Positions 62,501 to 64,000 of a DNA stretch of 64,000 nucleotides are shown piece after piece; positions within the stretch are counted from its first letter, which is position 1, and each line of letters starts with the position of its first letter. The notes under the pieces were generated by a model. That model was not told the DNA's origin. It made no database searches and was given only the letters and a program-made list of their open reading frames with translations. Source of the DNA: Olsenella sp. An285 (lineage in GTDB: Bacteria > Actinomycetota > Coriobacteriia > Coriobacteriales > Atopobiaceae); contig NZ_NFIZ01000007.1 in NCBI RefSeq assembly GCF_002159625.1, positions 1-64,000 of the forward strand. The letters run 5' to 3'. A program made the translations under genes and the position numbers.

Positions 62501-64000
62501 GAGGCGCTGCCCGCCATCGTCTACGTCATGGAGCGTCGCCCCGAGGTCTTCCTCGAGGTCGTGGGCGACCTCGAGCTCCCCGAGGAGCTCGAGCCCCTCT
62601 CCGAGCGCGTCATCCACGCCCAGAAGGTCTCCTGGCAGGAGCTTCCCTCCCTCATCGCCACCGCGGACGTCAACCTCGCTCCCCTCGAGCCCACGCTCTT
62701 CAACGAGGCCAAGTCCGAGAACAAGTGGACCGAGGCCGCCCTCGTGGGCGTGCCCACCGTCGCGAGCGACTTCGGCGCCTTCGCGAGCGCCATCGAGGAC
62801 GGCCGGACGGGCCTCCTCTGCTCCACGCGCGAGGACTGGGAGTCCGCCCTGCTGCGCCTCGTGGAAGACGCCGACCTCCGCCGTAAGATCGGCCAGAACG
62901 CGCTCGCGCACGTGCGCTCGCGCTGTGTGACCGAGCGAACGGGCTTCTCGCTCGCGCGCCTGCTCGTGGGGGCGCCTGCCGACCTCGAGCACGCCGTTCC
63001 CGCAGACGAGGCCGCACGCGCCCGCCTCGTGCGCGAGCACCTGGAGTCGCGCGGGCTCGAGCGTGCGCGCGGCGAGTTCGAGGCCGAGCCCTGGCGCGAC
63101 TCCGCAATCGCGGACCGGCTCGCCTCCGCCCGTAACGCGGCAAAGGCGGGAAGGGACGTCCTTCTCCTCGTCTACGAGCGTGAGTGCGGGGACGCCGCCA
63201 CGTTCCGCTACTTTGGCTACAACGTGGCCCAGCGGCTCGGGAGCTCCGAGCGCGCGTTCGCAACGTACCTCTTTGTGGACGAGCTCGGCTCCGAGGAGGG
63301 GCGCGCGCTCCTCTCCCTGGCCAACGCCCTCTCCCTCGTGCGCTGCCGCGTGCGACCCGAGCTCGTGACCCTCGCCCGCGAGGCCAAGGCGCGCGGCGTG
63401 CGGGTGGCCTACACGATCGACGACAACGCCCTTGGCGCCCAGACCTCCGAGCACATCATCCAGCTCATGGCCACGGACCCCACCAACGACTTCGAGCAGC
63501 GCTTCTGGCGAGGCACCACCGAGCGCTTCCGCCTGGCGTCCGAGCTCGCGGACGCCCTCGTGGTCCCCGGGGATTTCTTCGCCGGCCTCCTTCGCGAGCG
63601 CGCGGGCAAGCCCGTGCTCGTGCTCCGCTCCTCCGTGAACGACGAGCAGGTGGCGATAGCCGAGCGAATCGTCCGCGACCGCGGCGAGGTGCGCGACGGG
63701 CGCTTCCTCGTAGGCTACTTCAGCGGGACCTCCAGCCACCGGGAGGACTTCGCCCTCGTTGAGGACGCCCTCTGCTCCTTCCTCGAGCGCCACGATGACG
63801 CTGCCCTGGTCCTGGGCGGCTCCCTCGAGCTCTCCGAGCGCCTGGTCGCCCTCATGGCGCGCGGCCGTGTGATCGCCGTGCCGCGCGTGGACTACGTGAC
63901 CCTGCAGTACCTCCAGGCGTCCGTGGACGTGGTCCTCGCTCCCCTGGTGGTGGACGAGTTCACCAACTGCAAGAGCGGCCTCAAGGTCTTCGAGGCGGCC
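59555..64000 (+). CDS. giant multi-domain glycosyltransferase with pyruvyltransferase module (cut by window edge)
   Basis: At least 1482 residues without a stop; the frame is intact to base 64000. Modules: GT2 domain (about 10-250; PLISVLMVNRNHADTIGEAI, VVVDDGSTDDS, D-x-D in ARIDSDDVW); coiled coil with the SISWRLTRPLRAASR motif (about 355-410); polysaccharide pyruvyltransferase-like domain (about 435-765; HAFLAGNLGDDLFVRTL, VVATRFHAMVLGFAHG); first GT4 domain (about 805-1150; YFDVDDLVVDT, GYFSGSMTHNADF, KWTEAALVGVPTVAS); second, similar GT4 domain from about 1200 (VAYTIDDNALG, GYFSGTSSHREDF). Starts GTG with GGAG 6 nt upstream. Probably builds a wall or capsular glycan; substrates unknown. 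Confidence 0.88.
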   Translation, partial: MSTTVSSSPSEPLISVLMVNRNHADTIGEAITSVLSQTWSNLELVVVDDGSTDDSVSVVEGIARKDPRVRLHRLPRNEHICAATNRGFTLVSGEWLARIDSDDVWYPTRLERQMEELAAHPEFDICFTWADWIDENGDPVPELEGVTDVTYPTQREWLRRFYFEGNCLLHSSVLMRMSLRREVGDFDLAYRMLHDFDYWVRVAKSRNILVVPERLIAMRHFTQQGRNSSEATEENDTRTFNEYVDIRSHFFEGMSDEVFVDAFSEDFVCPDSSTKDELSCERALLLCRPQSNWIAKVNPAGLRALRELLNRPDARELLERRYGFTVHSFYELTGGHFYNDVPLQLYTLNTQRSYEAQVDHLIDESLGLQAKKLELEGEISRLQDENRRLGEKIGALEGSISWRLTRPLRAASRIVRGIAHPAPIPAAPSAPALPPAPPTVLVHAFLAGNLGDDLFVRTLCDRYPDVRFLACAPGDYEGRFSDVANLEIRPPAEFGGLVKTADAVAHIGGCCFVQHEKDFSPFFQTDEYLAKNARHLVFMGGNFGPYQDDSYLDAYRDLFRGYDGLSFRDRYSAGLFEGYPNVLYAPDILFGFPARRAEKQRRAVVAPISLAGRDGAFAISQHAEAYRRFTVSSVRALLARGYEVSLVSFCEAQGDEEEIASVVAELSDEERARVSVSCYRRHPDEVVRELEVAECVVATRFHAMVLGFAHGCRVLPVVYDQKTRKVLDDLSYPLSVDVSALDSASAEDLVKWLLETKPLDAAPLADRSADHFRFFDGVLEEVRTGLRAQEPPEHCQVLFINGTDLPTLRRYRVEHQREQLELWGVTTGEVNHLAVSARDADRADVFVIYRCPVSERVEEFVRRAHELGKRVYFDVDDLVVDTRYTEGLPVVAAMSPEDREVFQDGVRRTGLTLELCDGAIVTTDRLAEELTGVTPTVLVNRNVASREMAAHSERAMRTVRRDPGRVVLGYFSGSMTHNADFAEALPAIVYVMERRPEVFLEVVGDLELPEELEPLSERVIHAQKVSWQELPSLIATADVNLAPLEPTLFNEAKSENKWTEAALVGVPTVASDFGAFASAIEDGRTGLLCSTREDWESALLRLVEDADLRRKIGQNALAHVRSRCVTERTGFSLARLLVGAPADLEHAVPADEAARARLVREHLESRGLERARGEFEAEPWRDSAIADRLASARNAAKAGRDVLLLVYERECGDAATFRYFGYNVAQRLGSSERAFATYLFVDELGSEEGRALLSLANALSLVRCRVRPELVTLAREAKARGVRVAYTIDDNALGAQTSEHIIQLMATDPTNDFEQRFWRGTTERFRLASELADALVVPGDFFAGLLRERAGKPVLVLRSSVNDEQVAIAERIVRDRGEVRDGRFLVGYFSGTSSHREDFALVEDALCSFLERHDDAALVLGGSLELSERLVALMARGRVIAVPRVDYVTLQYLQASVDVVLAPLVVDEFTNCKSGLKVFEAA

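Noticed and set aside
60296-63793. 1165-codon minus-strand ORF opposite the giant glycosyltransferase
   Set aside because: Antisense shadow; the plus-strand frame carries all the domain motifs.

Overview
The window is a gene-dense, very GC-rich chromosomal segment with nearly every gene on the minus strand. Gene order (rimP-nusA-infB; plsX-acpP-rnc-smc-ftsY-ffh; coaD-rsmD-recG-fakA-asp23 beside a SepIVA-like gene, yceD and rpmF) points to Actinomycetota. The wall, lysine and glycosyltransferase genes and the anaerobe-type IMP dehydrogenase make Coriobacteriia (an Olsenella/Atopobiaceae-like organism) the best guess. That placement is inferred; no rRNA or tRNA gene is present. I saw no insertion sequence, prophage, integron or CRISPR array.

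Layout. 1-2.5 kb: translation/transcription operon rimP-nusA-infB (infB runs off the left edge). 2.8-7.1 kb: leuS and guaB. 7.2-11.4 kb: AraC-type regulator convergent with two ABC half-exporters whose nucleotide-binding domains are almost identical. 11.6-17.6 kb: ileS (with a T-box leader), lspA, an RluA-family pseudouridine synthase and a membrane glycosyltransferase. 17.7-22.9 kb: ftsH, an SpoU-type RNA methyltransferase and an L,D-transpeptidase. 23.1-33.0 kb: ffh, ftsY, smc, rnc, acpP, plsX, rpmF, yceD and a SepIVA-like coiled-coil gene. 33.2-38.6 kb: coaD, rsmD, recG, fakA, asp23-like. 38.9-44.1 kb: lysine/DAP genes dapH-dapB-dapA-lysA under a lysine riboswitch, with a divergent M20 deacetylase that probably completes the acetylated DAP route. 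44.4-50.3 kb: complete oppABCDF-type peptide importer. 50.9-53.0 kb: rpmB, a HAD-thiamine pyrophosphokinase fusion and an FmdB-type zinc ribbon protein. 53.3-57.4 kb: MarR-controlled heterodimeric multidrug exporter. 57.7-64.0 kb: a secreted GH25 lysozyme with S-layer-homology repeats, divergent from a giant multi-domain glycosyltransferase that includes a polysaccharide pyruvyltransferase module and is cut by the right edge.

The most unusual features are: (1) the giant GT2-pyruvyltransferase-GT4-GT4 protein beside an SLH lysozyme, which suggests pyruvylated wall glycan synthesis next to a protein that binds it; (2) several families of short palindromic repeats placed at gene ends, four of which supply the stop codon of the preceding gene; (3) very long perfect hairpins (up to 28 bp), often without a U-tract, at transcription-unit ends, including a four-unit 61-bp tandem array; (4) a recurrent TTCTTCTCG word in intergenic DNA; (5) a uniform extended -10 promoter (TGC-TAnnnT) at seven genes.
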